A stretch of 7,052 nt of DNA from Desulfobacterales bacterium (GCA_022361535.1 JAKSAU010000503.1:1-7052); one strand, 5' to 3'. Counted from the stretch's first letter, positions 1-6,934 are shown. Translations and numbers: made by a program. The notes: generated from the letters alone by a model not told the origin.

Positions 1-131
1 CCTCTCCCCTTTTAGAATTTCATCTGTATGTGGATGGGCTATATACTGTCATTGATACAAGTCACTTGATAGAAATTGATAACAAAGAACACAATAAGCT
101 GTCCGAGCGTCAAATCAAATCCGGATTTTAG
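1..131 (+). CDS. C-terminal tail of an unidentified protein (5' end outside window)
   Basis: An open frame enters from the left edge (first complete codon at base 3) and ends with TAG at 129-131, giving 42 residues that include LYVDGLYTVIDTSHLIEIDN and end in KSGF. The alternating hydrophobic and polar residues (a probable beta hairpin followed by a charged helix) and the lack of stops look like real coding sequence; the other two plus-strand frames are interrupted. I do not recognise the family. It lies on the same strand as the phosphatase gene, but 261 bp separate the two, so cotranscription is not evident. It could also be a chance frame, because only 42 codons are visible. Confidence 0.5.
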   Translation, partial: SPLLEFHLYVDGLYTVIDTSHLIEIDNKEHNKLSERQIKSGF

Positions 132-231
132 TTTTTAAAACAACGCCTTCAAACACCCTTCCGGAATACCAGGCCATGATTGGGACAAGAGACGCCCCTC
201 AAAACTGAGGCACACACTTTTATTGACAATC

Positions 232-264
232 AGTTGGCTATCTGGGACCATAGATTGCCCAACT
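232..264. repeat. Imperfect palindrome upstream of the phosphatase gene
   Basis: AGTTGG (232-237) pairs with CCAACT (259-264), and CTAT (238-241) pairs with ATAG (250-253). There is an 8-nt loop and a 5-nt bulge (254-258) on the right side. It is followed by AAAATTT rather than a T run, so it is not a good terminator. It sits in the otherwise featureless 132-389 spacer, about 130 bp before the phosphatase start. It could be a weak operator or the remains of a terminator for the preceding gene. A TTGACA at 223-228 lies just upstream but has no convincing -10 partner. Confidence 0.25.
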
Positions 265-392
265 AAAATTTACTTCTCTCTCACTAGTTGTTTTCAAACA
301 GAAGCCACGTCTATTCCTAATGCTCTGGATATAATCTTCGCCCAATGGTACGCAAATATTAATTTTTATAAGGATTATGTAAGGAGGAAATG

Positions 393-1832
393 ATGAACCT
401 GTTAAAACAGATGAAAATACTGTTGACCATTGCTCTGCTTGTGCTCTTTATATCCGCACCTGCCATGGCGATCCAGCCTAAATATGTATTCTACTTTATC
501 GGTGATGGTCTTGGTGCATCACAAAGGCAGTTCAGTGAATTTTTCTTGCGGGAAAAAACCAAAAACAATTCAGAACAACTGTTAATGAACACATTTGATA
601 TTGCCGGTATCAATACCACCTATTGCGCCAATACATTAATCACAGATTCTGCTGCTGCAGGAACTGCACTTGCATCCGGTGTTAAAACCAACAAAGGCGT
701 GGTTGGAAAGGATGCCAATGGTAATGATGTTAAAACCCTGACTGAAGCAGCCCGTGATAAGGGCATCAAAACAGGACTAGTCACAACCACTAGATTAACC
801 CATGCAACCCCTGCTGCATTTGCCGCCCATAACATTTCAAGAAACAATGAAAATGAAATTGCCGAAGATATCCTTAACTCTGATGTGGATTTTCTTGCCG
901 GAGGGGGTATCCGTCACTTCATCCCCAAATCCATGAAAATTGAAAACGCAGATGCCATCGGAAAAACCATCAAATCCAAACGCAAAGACGAAAAAAACCT
1001 GGTCACAGGCTTTGAAGAAAAAGGATATGAAACCTTTATCGGCATGAAAGGCGCCAAAGCCTTTAATAGTGCAGATTTTTCAAAAAAGGAAAAAGTATTT
1101 GCCGCCTTTACTTACACCCACACACCTTATGAAATAGAAAGAATCAACAAGTATAGTAACGTGCCTTCCCTTGCCGCTATGACAAAAGCTGGTATTGACG
1201 TACTCTCCAAAGGCGAGAAAGGGTTCTTTCTTATGGTGGAAGGCGGTAGGATCGACCATGCTGCCCATGCTAATGACCCCACAGGCGTAATTTATGATAC
1301 CCTGGCCTTTGACGATGCCATCAAAGTGGCATTTGATTTTTACAACAAACATAAAAATGACACCCTCATCGTTGTGGTAGGCGACCATGAAACAGGAGGT
1401 ATGGGCCTGGGTATGGACAGTATGGGGTATAAGCTTGATATGACAGCCCTGATGACCACCAAGGTTTCCGTAGAAGACACCCTGGCATATGGGGCCGGCC
1501 AATACAAAGGAGATAAAACCGGGTACAAATCATATCTTGCAAAAGAATTCGGTCTTTCCAACCTGACAGTAGCTGAAGCTGCCAGCCTGGAAAAAGCAAT
1601 GGCATCTGCAGATGCCGGTGAAACCGCAGGCTACTACAAAGTAAACCCGGCAGCACTGACTGCGGCCCATTTGCTGTCCAGCAGGGCCAATATTAACTGG
1701 ACCACCACCATCCACACAGCCACCATGATTCCCATGTCTGCTACAGGTGTTGGCGCAGCCAAATTCGGCGGCTATAAAGACAATACTCAGATTGCCCAGA
1801 CCATGGCAAAAATGCTCGGTGTTAATCTCTAA
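393..1832 (+). CDS. phoA: Alkaline phosphatase, periplasmic (PhoA family)
   Basis: Metal-dependent phosphomonoesterase that releases inorganic phosphate from organic phosphate esters outside the inner membrane. The 479-residue product starts with a typical signal peptide (about 1-26, cleavage after APAMA). Visible family residues are D38 in IGDG (metal), S86 in TDSAAAGTA (phosphorylated nucleophile), H137/T139 in THATPAA, R150 (phosphate binding), E283/D288/H292 in VEGGRIDHAAH, D331/H332 in VVGDHETGG and H441 in TIHTA. The positions equivalent to E. coli D153 and K328 are both His, as in animal and many other bacterial enzymes. Length is normal and nothing is truncated. There are two in-frame ATGs, at 390 and 393; AGGAGG at 382-387 is 2 nt from the first and 5 nt from the second, so 393 is preferred. 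A strong hairpin follows the stop. No tandem Pho box was found upstream, so phosphate control is not shown by the sequence. Confidence 0.95.
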   Translation: MNLLKQMKILLTIALLVLFISAPAMAIQPKYVFYFIGDGLGASQRQFSEFFLREKTKNNSEQLLMNTFDIAGINTTYCANTLITDSAAAGTALASGVKTNKGVVGKDANGNDVKTLTEAARDKGIKTGLVTTTRLTHATPAAFAAHNISRNNENEIAEDILNSDVDFLAGGGIRHFIPKSMKIENADAIGKTIKSKRKDEKNLVTGFEEKGYETFIGMKGAKAFNSADFSKKEKVFAAFTYTHTPYEIERINKYSNVPSLAAMTKAGIDVLSKGEKGFFLMVEGGRIDHAAHANDPTGVIYDTLAFDDAIKVAFDFYNKHKNDTLIVVVGDHETGGMGLGMDSMGYKLDMTALMTTKVSVEDTLAYGAGQYKGDKTGYKSYLAKEFGLSNLTVAEAASLEKAMASADAGETAGYYKVNPAALTAAHLLSSRANINWTTTIHTATMIPMSATGVGAAKFGGYKDNTQIAQTMAKMLGVNL

Positions 1833-1851
1833 ATAGTTGACCGGCATAAAC

Positions 1852-1891
1852 AAACGCGGCCTGTTGCTTTTTGTACAGGCCGCGTTTATAT
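1852..1891 (+). terminator. Probable Rho-independent terminator after the phosphatase gene
   Basis: A perfect 13-bp GC-rich stem, AAACGCGGCCTGT (1852-1864) with ACAGGCCGCGTTT (1875-1887), encloses a 10-nt loop. It begins 19 nt after the phosphatase stop. The 3' side runs into TTTATATTC, a short and interrupted U tract, so termination may be incomplete. The stem is nearly symmetrical, but on the minus strand there is no gene nearby to terminate. The next gene's ATG follows only 11 nt after the stem. Confidence 0.75.
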
Positions 1892-1898
1892 TCAACCC

Positions 1899-3053
1899 AT
1901 GAAAAAATCCGTTCTATTTTCCTTTGCTATTTTATTAGTTCTTCTTTCCGGCATGTGGTTTTATTTTGGCGCCCAGTCCCCCCGACTGGATCCCATGACA
2001 ATGGAAACAAGGGCAAAAGTATTGTCTGTAGACGACTCAGAAGTCAGATCGTCGGGTCTCTCACATATTGGATTTCAGACCCTGGAAATTGAAATTCTTG
2101 AAGGGCCGTTTAAAGAGACCAAAACAACCGCTGTCAACAGCCTTAACGGCCAGGTGGACCTTGAAAATCTTTTCAAGCCCAAGGATACAATCATAGCAGC
2201 CCTAATCTTAGACAAGGAAGGAAAGATTGAGCACGTAAAAGCAGTAGATCTTTACCGCCAGGATACCTTGCTGAACTTGTTTTTGGTCTTTGTGGCAGCT
2301 TTGGTCATTTACGCCGGTGTCATCGGCATAAAAGCCCTGATATCTTTTCTTTTATGTATATTTATTATCTGGGAATTTCTGGTCAATCAAATTCTTGCAG
2401 GCCACCCTCCCCTCATAACCACAGCCTATACCCTGGTGCTGCTCTCCGGCATTATTATCTTCATGGTGGCAGGATTCAACCGAAGGGGCGTTACCGCATT
2501 TATCGGCACCATTTCAGGCCTTATCATCACCATTGGGGTGACCCTTTTTTTCGGCGGTCAAGCCGGACTTTTCGGTATGACTCAACCCTATGTCAACGCC
2601 CTAATCTTTTCCGGTTTCCATGATCTGGACATCCGGCAGATTTTTTATTCTGCCATTGTTTTGGGCGCCTCCGGTGCAGCCATGGATATTGCCATGGACA
2701 TTGCAGCTTCCATGGATGAAATCCGGATTAAGAAGCCGGAAATTCGTCCTGCCGAACTGATCCGGTCCGGTTTCACTGTCGGCCGTCAGGTTATCGGAAC
2801 CATGACCACCACATTACTTTTGGCATATTCAGGGGGATACTTAACGCTTCTGATGATATTTAAGGTCAAAGATCCCAGCTTCATGCGAATGATAAATCTA
2901 AAAATCGTATCTGCAGAAATAATGCGAACCCTTATCGGAAGTATCGGGCTTGTCATGGTCGCCCCCATCACAGCCATTGTCGGAGGGTGGATCATCACTC
3001 GGGCCTTATCAAAAAATACCAAAAGTGATCAAAAAAAGTGGTCAAAAAAATAA
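1899..3053 (+). CDS. YibE/F family multi-pass membrane protein
   Basis: The 384-residue product matches the YibE/F-like family of bacterial membrane proteins, whose biochemical role is not established. An N-terminal hydrophobic anchor (about 5-23) is followed by an extracytoplasmic beta-rich part (about 35-118). A bundle of roughly six or seven transmembrane segments fills about 122-368, and the tail is lysine-rich and cytosolic. Signature stretches are SGIIIFMVAGFNRRGVTAF (183-201) and GASGAAMDIAMDIAASMDEI (256-275). The anchor directly after the ATG supports this start, although no Shine-Dalgarno is visible: the 11 nt before it are ATATTCAACCC, preceded by the terminator stem. Downstream in-frame ATGs at codons 33 and 35 would delete the anchor. 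No terminator is seen after the stop. Family assignment is firm; function is unknown. Confidence 0.88.
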   Translation: MKKSVLFSFAILLVLLSGMWFYFGAQSPRLDPMTMETRAKVLSVDDSEVRSSGLSHIGFQTLEIEILEGPFKETKTTAVNSLNGQVDLENLFKPKDTIIAALILDKEGKIEHVKAVDLYRQDTLLNLFLVFVAALVIYAGVIGIKALISFLLCIFIIWEFLVNQILAGHPPLITTAYTLVLLSGIIIFMVAGFNRRGVTAFIGTISGLIITIGVTLFFGGQAGLFGMTQPYVNALIFSGFHDLDIRQIFYSAIVLGASGAAMDIAMDIAASMDEIRIKKPEIRPAELIRSGFTVGRQVIGTMTTTLLLAYSGGYLTLLMIFKVKDPSFMRMINLKIVSAEIMRTLIGSIGLVMVAPITAIVGGWIITRALSKNTKSDQKKWSKK

Positions 3054-3131
3054 TTATGTAAAACGATTTTTAACCTTATATCCTTTATATGCATGTTGAT
3101 TTTTATTGATTAATAAAATATTAGTTTTTTC

Positions 3132-4046
3132 ATGACAGAATATCTACCTTTAAAAAAATCGCAAATTCCTTTGTTCCGAGAGGTTCCCTTTTATTACAAA
3201 ACGCAGAGTAATGAATATGCGCTATATAAGAAAAAAGGGGAATGCTTTGGTGAAGATCGCCTTGTCGTAGTTAAATACCCGGATTTGTATATTCGTGAGA
3301 CAGACCGGGATCAAGCCATTGCAGAGCTTAGTGCCGCACTCAATAAGAATTTTAAAAAAAATGTAGCAGAAGGCAAACTTCGTCAGGTTCGCGAAGCCCT
3401 TGCCCAAATTGTAGAAGAAGCTCTTACACCAGGACAAGAAGCAAGCTTCAACTCTCTTCCTGAAACGCTTGAAATCTTGATGGACCGGTATAGCGGGGAT
3501 CATATGGCCATGAATTTATTGGCTAAACTCGGTACCAATTCTTCAGTTTTGGTTGAGCATACAGTAAATGTCACAGCTCTTGTCCTTCAATACTGTTTTT
3601 TTTATGATCTGGCTGAGGCCGACACACAGCAGATGGCCATGGCTGCTTTATTACATGACGTAGGATGCTCACAATTTGATAAAAAACTTGTTGAGACATC
3701 AAAACGCCTTACTGATAACCAATTTGAAACATATAAAACGCATCCAAATCTTGGGCATGATATCACTCAGAACCATGCGAATTTCGATATTGCCATTCCA
3801 ACGGCAATACAAGAACACCACGAACGCCTTGATGGAAGTGGGTATCCTGAAGGGAAAAACCGAATCTCATCCTATAGTCAGTTAATCGGCTTGATTGATT
3901 GCTATGAAGCCCTGACGTATCACAGCAAATCCTTTCGTAAGAAAAAAAGACCTTACGATACTTTAAGCATCATCAAGCAGGAAGTAGTTGAAAAAAAATT
4001 CTCAAAAGATATATACAAGCGTTTTACATCCTGTCTTGTCAGATAA
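3132..4046 (+). CDS. HD-GYP domain protein, putative cyclic-di-GMP phosphodiesterase
   Basis: A 304-residue soluble protein. Residues 1 to about 110 form an uncharacterised N-terminal domain. An HD-GYP domain follows (about 135-304) with metal ligands H143, H175-D176 (LLHDVG), H204 (HPNLGHD), H229-H230 and D256 (LIDCYEALT), and the defining motif HHERLDGSGYP at 229-239. Such domains hydrolyse cyclic di-GMP and so control motility and biofilm states. The Lys normally following HDxG is Cys here (C179), so activity may be altered. No membrane segment or receiver domain is present. The ATG at 3132 has no Shine-Dalgarno (TTAGTTTTTTC precedes it), an upstream in-frame stop at 3114 leaves no longer ATG start, and the next internal Met is residue 117. 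A weak TTGATT (3096) and TATTAG (3119) pair would put the transcript start almost at the ATG. The 78-bp AT-rich gap suggests its own promoter. Confidence 0.88.
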   Translation: MTEYLPLKKSQIPLFREVPFYYKTQSNEYALYKKKGECFGEDRLVVVKYPDLYIRETDRDQAIAELSAALNKNFKKNVAEGKLRQVREALAQIVEEALTPGQEASFNSLPETLEILMDRYSGDHMAMNLLAKLGTNSSVLVEHTVNVTALVLQYCFFYDLAEADTQQMAMAALLHDVGCSQFDKKLVETSKRLTDNQFETYKTHPNLGHDITQNHANFDIAIPTAIQEHHERLDGSGYPEGKNRISSYSQLIGLIDCYEALTYHSKSFRKKKRPYDTLSIIKQEVVEKKFSKDIYKRFTSCLVR

Positions 4047-4296
4047 GCTAATTCTTTGACTTCATTTAAGACAAGTTTATTTCTTAGCTTTTTTAAACTT
4101 AAAAATGCTTGAATCAACTCCTACCAAAATAAATAATTTGAATAGCAGAAAACCTGTGCACATACTATCATAAAACTATGGCCTAAATCCCCAAGCTGCA
4201 CTTGTTCTGTAAATATGATTCTTTAAAACAAAAAAATTTCCATCCAAAAAACAATCAGATATGGTAAATGGAATCCTTTATAAAAAGGAGATTTTA

Positions 4297-4650
4297 ATGA
4301 AAAAAACTTATATTTTATTTTTCTCAACCTTGCTGATATTGATGGCTACTATTTGCTTTGCCAAAGATTTAAATAAAGAAAAAGAGCGTCACCAACGTAT
4401 GACAATAAGGTTTATCGAAATTCTTAACGAGCAATGGGGAGTCAATAAGGAAAATCTATCTGGAGAGAGTCTTTACTTGAAAGATTTTGGGGCGGACAGC
4501 GTCGATATCAACGAGCTCTTCATGGCAATAGAAGAGGATTTTGATATTGAAATACCATATGAAGACAGGGATCAAATCACAACGATCCACTCGGCAGTAG
4601 ACTTGATCATAAAAATTATAGACAAGCCAGCATACGGATTTTGGCAATAA
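4297..4650 (+). CDS. Acyl carrier protein-like protein with N-terminal signal peptide
   Basis: A 117-residue product. Residues 1-22 are a classic signal peptide: KK, a long hydrophobic core, and cleavage predicted after ICFA, before KDLNKE. Cys20 does not sit in a lipobox, so a lipoprotein is unlikely. Residues 33-109 align by eye with E. coli AcpP: helix I with EQWGVNKENL, then LKDFGADSVDINELFMAIEE with Ser68 as the phosphopantetheine attachment site, then FDIEIPYED and DQITTIHSAVDLI. The carrier domain is therefore complete and acidic, and apparently exported or membrane-tethered. The start is set by AAAGGAG at 4284-4290, 6 nt before the ATG; an in-frame ATG at 4261 lacks such a site and would add residues before the signal. 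The gene stands alone, with no fatty acid, polyketide or acyltransferase gene in the window. A cytosolic carrier with an odd N-terminus is the alternative reading. Confidence 0.85.
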   Translation: MKKTYILFFSTLLILMATICFAKDLNKEKERHQRMTIRFIEILNEQWGVNKENLSGESLYLKDFGADSVDINELFMAIEEDFDIEIPYEDRDQITTIHSAVDLIIKIIDKPAYGFWQ

Positions 4651-4671
4651 AATCTAAAAGCTTAAACTTTA

Positions 4672-4721
4672 TCTGACACAAGATGTCAGACTAAATAATT
4701 TGATTCATCCGAAATCAAATT
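4672..4721 (+). terminator. Two tandem small hairpins after the carrier-protein gene
   Basis: TCTGACA (4672-4678) pairs with TGTCAGA (4684-4690) around a 5-nt loop. Then AATTTGATT (4697-4705) pairs perfectly with AATCAAATT (4713-4721) around a 7-nt loop. They begin 21 nt after the stop codon, where a terminator would be expected. Neither is GC-rich and there is no real T run after either, so efficient intrinsic termination is doubtful. Confidence 0.35.
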
Positions 4722-5105
4722 TATCCGGTATTAAATGTACTCTTCAACTGGGAATTCCAACACAATATGTTGTGGTCAAGGGAATTTTAACGAAAGTGAG
4801 CAATCATAGACAGATTGTAGTGTCGTCAATCCCTAATAAATTTTCTGAATTCGGGCGATTTTAACATCCCAAATAACCTGCTTGCCCGGTTCATTTGGAA
4901 AGTTGAATTTTTTACTATGAAGGTTTTGGCCTAGTACCCATAGAAACTCCATTTCGGTATCAAAACGAGGCCGCCAAGAGCTTTTTTCGACAGTTTTTAG
5001 GGAATTAATTCTATAAAAATAAAAGGTTGCAAAAGTTTATTTTGTCCGACCATCACCCTCCCATTAATAGTTGATACGGCATAACGCATTCAAACCATTT
5101 CAGTT
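4722..5105. other. Gene-poor stretch with an open minus-strand frame of uncertain meaning
   Basis: No convincing gene starts here. On the minus strand a frame is open from 5036 to a TAG at 4833-4835 (67 codons), but its only ATG is at 4952, with no ribosome binding site. That would give 39 residues beginning MEFLWVLGQNLHSKK. An imperfect hairpin (CCAAATAACC, 4869-4878, with GGTTCATTTGG, 4888-4898, one bulge) lies inside it. At 4851-4863 there is a 13-base match, TCGGGCGATTTTA, to the transposase end at 6976-6988. The stretch may be a decayed gene or IS scar, or simply spacer between the convergent genes 4297-4650 and 5106-6527. Confidence 0.3.
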
Positions 5106-6527
5106 TCAAGAGTCAAATTCATGAATTGATGAAAATTCTCGGTCCCTTGCTCTATCCCTATCTATTATGAAGCGAATAACCCTTGAGTTGGCTGTGGAGG
5201 GTCTTAGACCCATCATCATTCTAATCTCAGATGGGGTATACCTGTATGGAACTCCTTTTAGGGTTACAGATCCACCTGACTCAAGAATATCATTAATCAT
5301 TTTCATGATACTGGTTTGTAATCGAAAGGTATCTGACTTTGAAGTGTCTAACTCAACTGCCCATTCAGCAACACATTCTTGGGGATTGTCTGGTATAATT
5401 CTTTGGATAACCAAATTGGCATTAACAACTCCCGGCACTGTTCTCAAAATTTTTCCGAAAACTTCAATCAGCTCGTATTCATTTGCTCCATCAAGACTAA
5501 TTTTTATATGGCTTGCTTGTTTATCCATATTTACAATCAGTACTCCCTTATTATTGAGAGTTTGAGGATCTGATGTATTTTTTGTTGTTGTTCTCCAATC
5601 AGTTAATCTTCTACCTACCAAATCTCCAATCTCTTTTTCCACCTCCCTTATAGCTAAATCAGAATCAGACCTCGTTACGTTAAAAGTTTTCGATAAATTG
5701 GCACCAAGAGCTATTCCAGCACTATTATATCCCTCTCCATCAACGATGGCAGTAGCTTTAAAGAGCCCATCTGAAGTCTCTTGCAGCTTAACCTTTAACC
5801 AGACAAGATATGTAGCATCAACTCCATATCTCATACACAAATCAGTAGCCACAAGCATAGAATCTTCTTTTGCTCTTTCCATTACTCTGTTTAATTCTTT
5901 TTTCTGAGCATCACGAGCAAAAGGGTTAACTACTTCAAAATTATGCTTTACTAATTGATTCACTATAAAACCCGACATTCTACGGTAGTGTGAAGAACCC
6001 TTCATATGTTCTTCAGAAGCGTCCTCCCCTTGTTCAAAGTAAAATGGCACAACAACTATACGAAACCGATTCACTTGTTTCGTTGTTTTTGTTGAACCAG
6101 AGCTTGTTTTTAAGCGGCCTTCTGTCTTATTTAGCTCTATATTGGTAGTCTGGTTTGGTGAAGATTTGTTGGGTGACTGCTCGTTTATCATACTTGTCGC
6201 CACACTCCGCGATTGAAGTTCCTTCTCTAAGAGAATCTGTTTGTTTTTATAATTTATAGTGATTTCGTTAGAAAAATTTTGGATTAATTGGACGATATCA
6301 TTCTCAGCGGGAATTTTTAGATTATGGGATCTATAGGCGTTTTCAATTTCAGCCTTCACACGATTTTTATCAACAGAAGACAGTAGGTTTTCAATCTTCC
6401 AACTTAGTCCATAAATAAACGTAATTGATAGAAATATTAATGTAATGCTTTTAGCAGGGTAATTCTTAATTAACTTACCAAACTCTAAGAAAAATTGATC
6501 GTCCTTATTAGAGTGTTGTTCGCTCAT
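5106..6527 (-). CDS. Membrane-anchored protein of unknown function
   Basis: A 473-residue protein whose family I do not recognise. Order: a short cytosolic N-terminus with Lys at 18, 21 and 26; one transmembrane helix (about 27-43); a charged helical stretch (about 44-105); a low-complexity Ser/Thr/Asn/Lys linker (about 106-152); an alpha/beta domain (about 153-312) with strands RIVVVPFYFE, YLVWLKVKLQ and KATAIVDGEG; a second domain (about 327-445); and an Arg/Asp-rich tail. Charge distribution suggests N-inside, C-outside topology. The first domain's strand-helix-strand layout loosely recalls TolB-N/LpoB/FlgT-type periplasmic folds, which is only a guess. The ATG at 6527 is chosen because AAGGAGG (6531-6537) lies 3 nt before it; a longer reading would need a TTG at 6551. 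It appears more AT-rich than the phosphatase gene. No neighbour on its strand suggests an operon. Confidence 0.85.
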   Translation of the reverse strand: MSEQHSNKDDQFFLEFGKLIKNYPAKSITLIFLSITFIYGLSWKIENLLSSVDKNRVKAEIENAYRSHNLKIPAENDIVQLIQNFSNEITINYKNKQILLEKELQSRSVATSMINEQSPNKSSPNQTTNIELNKTEGRLKTSSGSTKTTKQVNRFRIVVVPFYFEQGEDASEEHMKGSSHYRRMSGFIVNQLVKHNFEVVNPFARDAQKKELNRVMERAKEDSMLVATDLCMRYGVDATYLVWLKVKLQETSDGLFKATAIVDGEGYNSAGIALGANLSKTFNVTRSDSDLAIREVEKEIGDLVGRRLTDWRTTTKNTSDPQTLNNKGVLIVNMDKQASHIKISLDGANEYELIEVFGKILRTVPGVVNANLVIQRIIPDNPQECVAEWAVELDTSKSDTFRLQTSIMKMINDILESGGSVTLKGVPYRYTPSEIRMMMGLRPSTANSRVIRFIIDRDRARDREFSSIHEFDS

Positions 6528-6673
6528 TTTCCTCCTTATAGCTGTGACCAAGGATCTTTAATCGTAGTCTGAAATTAAGGTAACCAGATGCCGCCAAAAA
6601 TGAAAATCAACAATCATCTCAAAATGAATTGTCTATACATTGACATAACAACATTTGAGAATAGTGTAAATAG

Positions 6674-6702
6674 ATTATACAACAAGGAATTGAGCGGGTC
6701 CG
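6674..6702 (-). promoter_or_regulatory. Possible promoter for the membrane-anchored protein gene
   Basis: On the minus strand a perfect TATAAT lies at 6679-6674, about 147 nt before the ATG at 6527. There is no good -35 hexamer 16-18 nt upstream; that position (around 6697-6702) reads GGACCC/CCGGAC and touches one arm of the inverted repeat at 6699-6708. A promoter needing an activator would fit this, but a chance TATAAT in AT-rich DNA cannot be excluded. Confidence 0.3.
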
Positions 6703-6778
6703 GTTATCTTGTTTGATCTGATATCTAACCGCATATCATGAAGGAACGGTTGATAACCGGAGCGGCTGTCTCCTTCAT
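6699..6778. repeat. Perfect 10-bp inverted repeat with nested and competing stems
   Basis: TCCGGTTATC (6699-6708) and GATAACCGGA (6752-6761) are perfect inverted copies 53 bp apart, centre to centre, close to five helical turns. Between and around them are TGATAT/ATATCA (6719-6724, 6733-6738), CGGTT/AACCG with a 3-nt loop (6747-6751, 6755-6759), and ATGAAGGA/TCCTTCAT (6738-6745, 6771-6778). The last two cannot coexist with the 10-bp stem as simple hairpins. It lies 170-250 bp upstream of the 6527 start and next to the TATAAT. It could be a paired operator, an RNA switch-like leader if transcription starts further upstream, or a mobile-element relic. Confidence 0.5.
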
Positions 6779-6934
6779 ATTTACTGGAGTCCACATCAGC
6801 ATTAACAGTGTTTTGAGCTCATGTAAAGAGATTCTAAATCCATGCAGAAACTGGCTAATCTGAGAATGCCTTAATGTATAAAGAATCAAGTCTTTTTCAT
6901 TAAATTTGGCTATTAAGAGAATAGATATTTGGGT
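6779..6934. other. Spacer between the inverted repeat and the IS end
   Basis: No supported gene. Two overlapping minus-strand frames run through it and its neighbours: one open from 6985 to a TAG at 6725-6727, and one from 6818 to a TAA at 6675-6677 that contains SKYEGDSRSGYQPFLHDMRL. Neither has a good start. They could be the frameshifted tail of a gene broken near the IS, or chance. Confidence 0.25.

Noticed and set aside
46..65. CTGTCATTGATACAAGTCAC as a possible Pho box
   Set aside because: The second half-site does not match at the required 11-bp spacing, and it lies within the preceding coding tail, over 320 bp from the phosphatase start.
197..210. CCTCA/TGAGG hairpin as terminator of the first partial gene
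   Set aside because: Only 5 bp of stem and no adjacent T run; it starts 66 nt after the stop.
223..254. TTGACA with CATAGA as a sigma-70 promoter for the phosphatase gene
   Set aside because: The 20-bp spacer and poor -10 match make it no better than chance.
1080..1656. Overlapping minus-strand open frames inside the phosphatase gene (also 620-847 and 1530-1895)
   Set aside because: They lie opposite a well-conserved gene, have no family resemblance and no ribosome binding site; they are antisense shadows.
4261..4296. ATG at 4261 as start of the carrier-protein gene
   Set aside because: The ATG at 4297 has AAAGGAG 6 nt upstream and places the signal peptide exactly at the N-terminus.
5167..5907. 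Plus-strand open frames opposite the 473-residue protein gene
   Set aside because: Composition and lack of start signals mark them as shadows of the minus-strand gene, which has a clear ribosome binding site and domain layout.
6699..6761. Integron attC site
   Set aside because: The arms do not carry the RYYYAAC and GTTRRRY core pattern.
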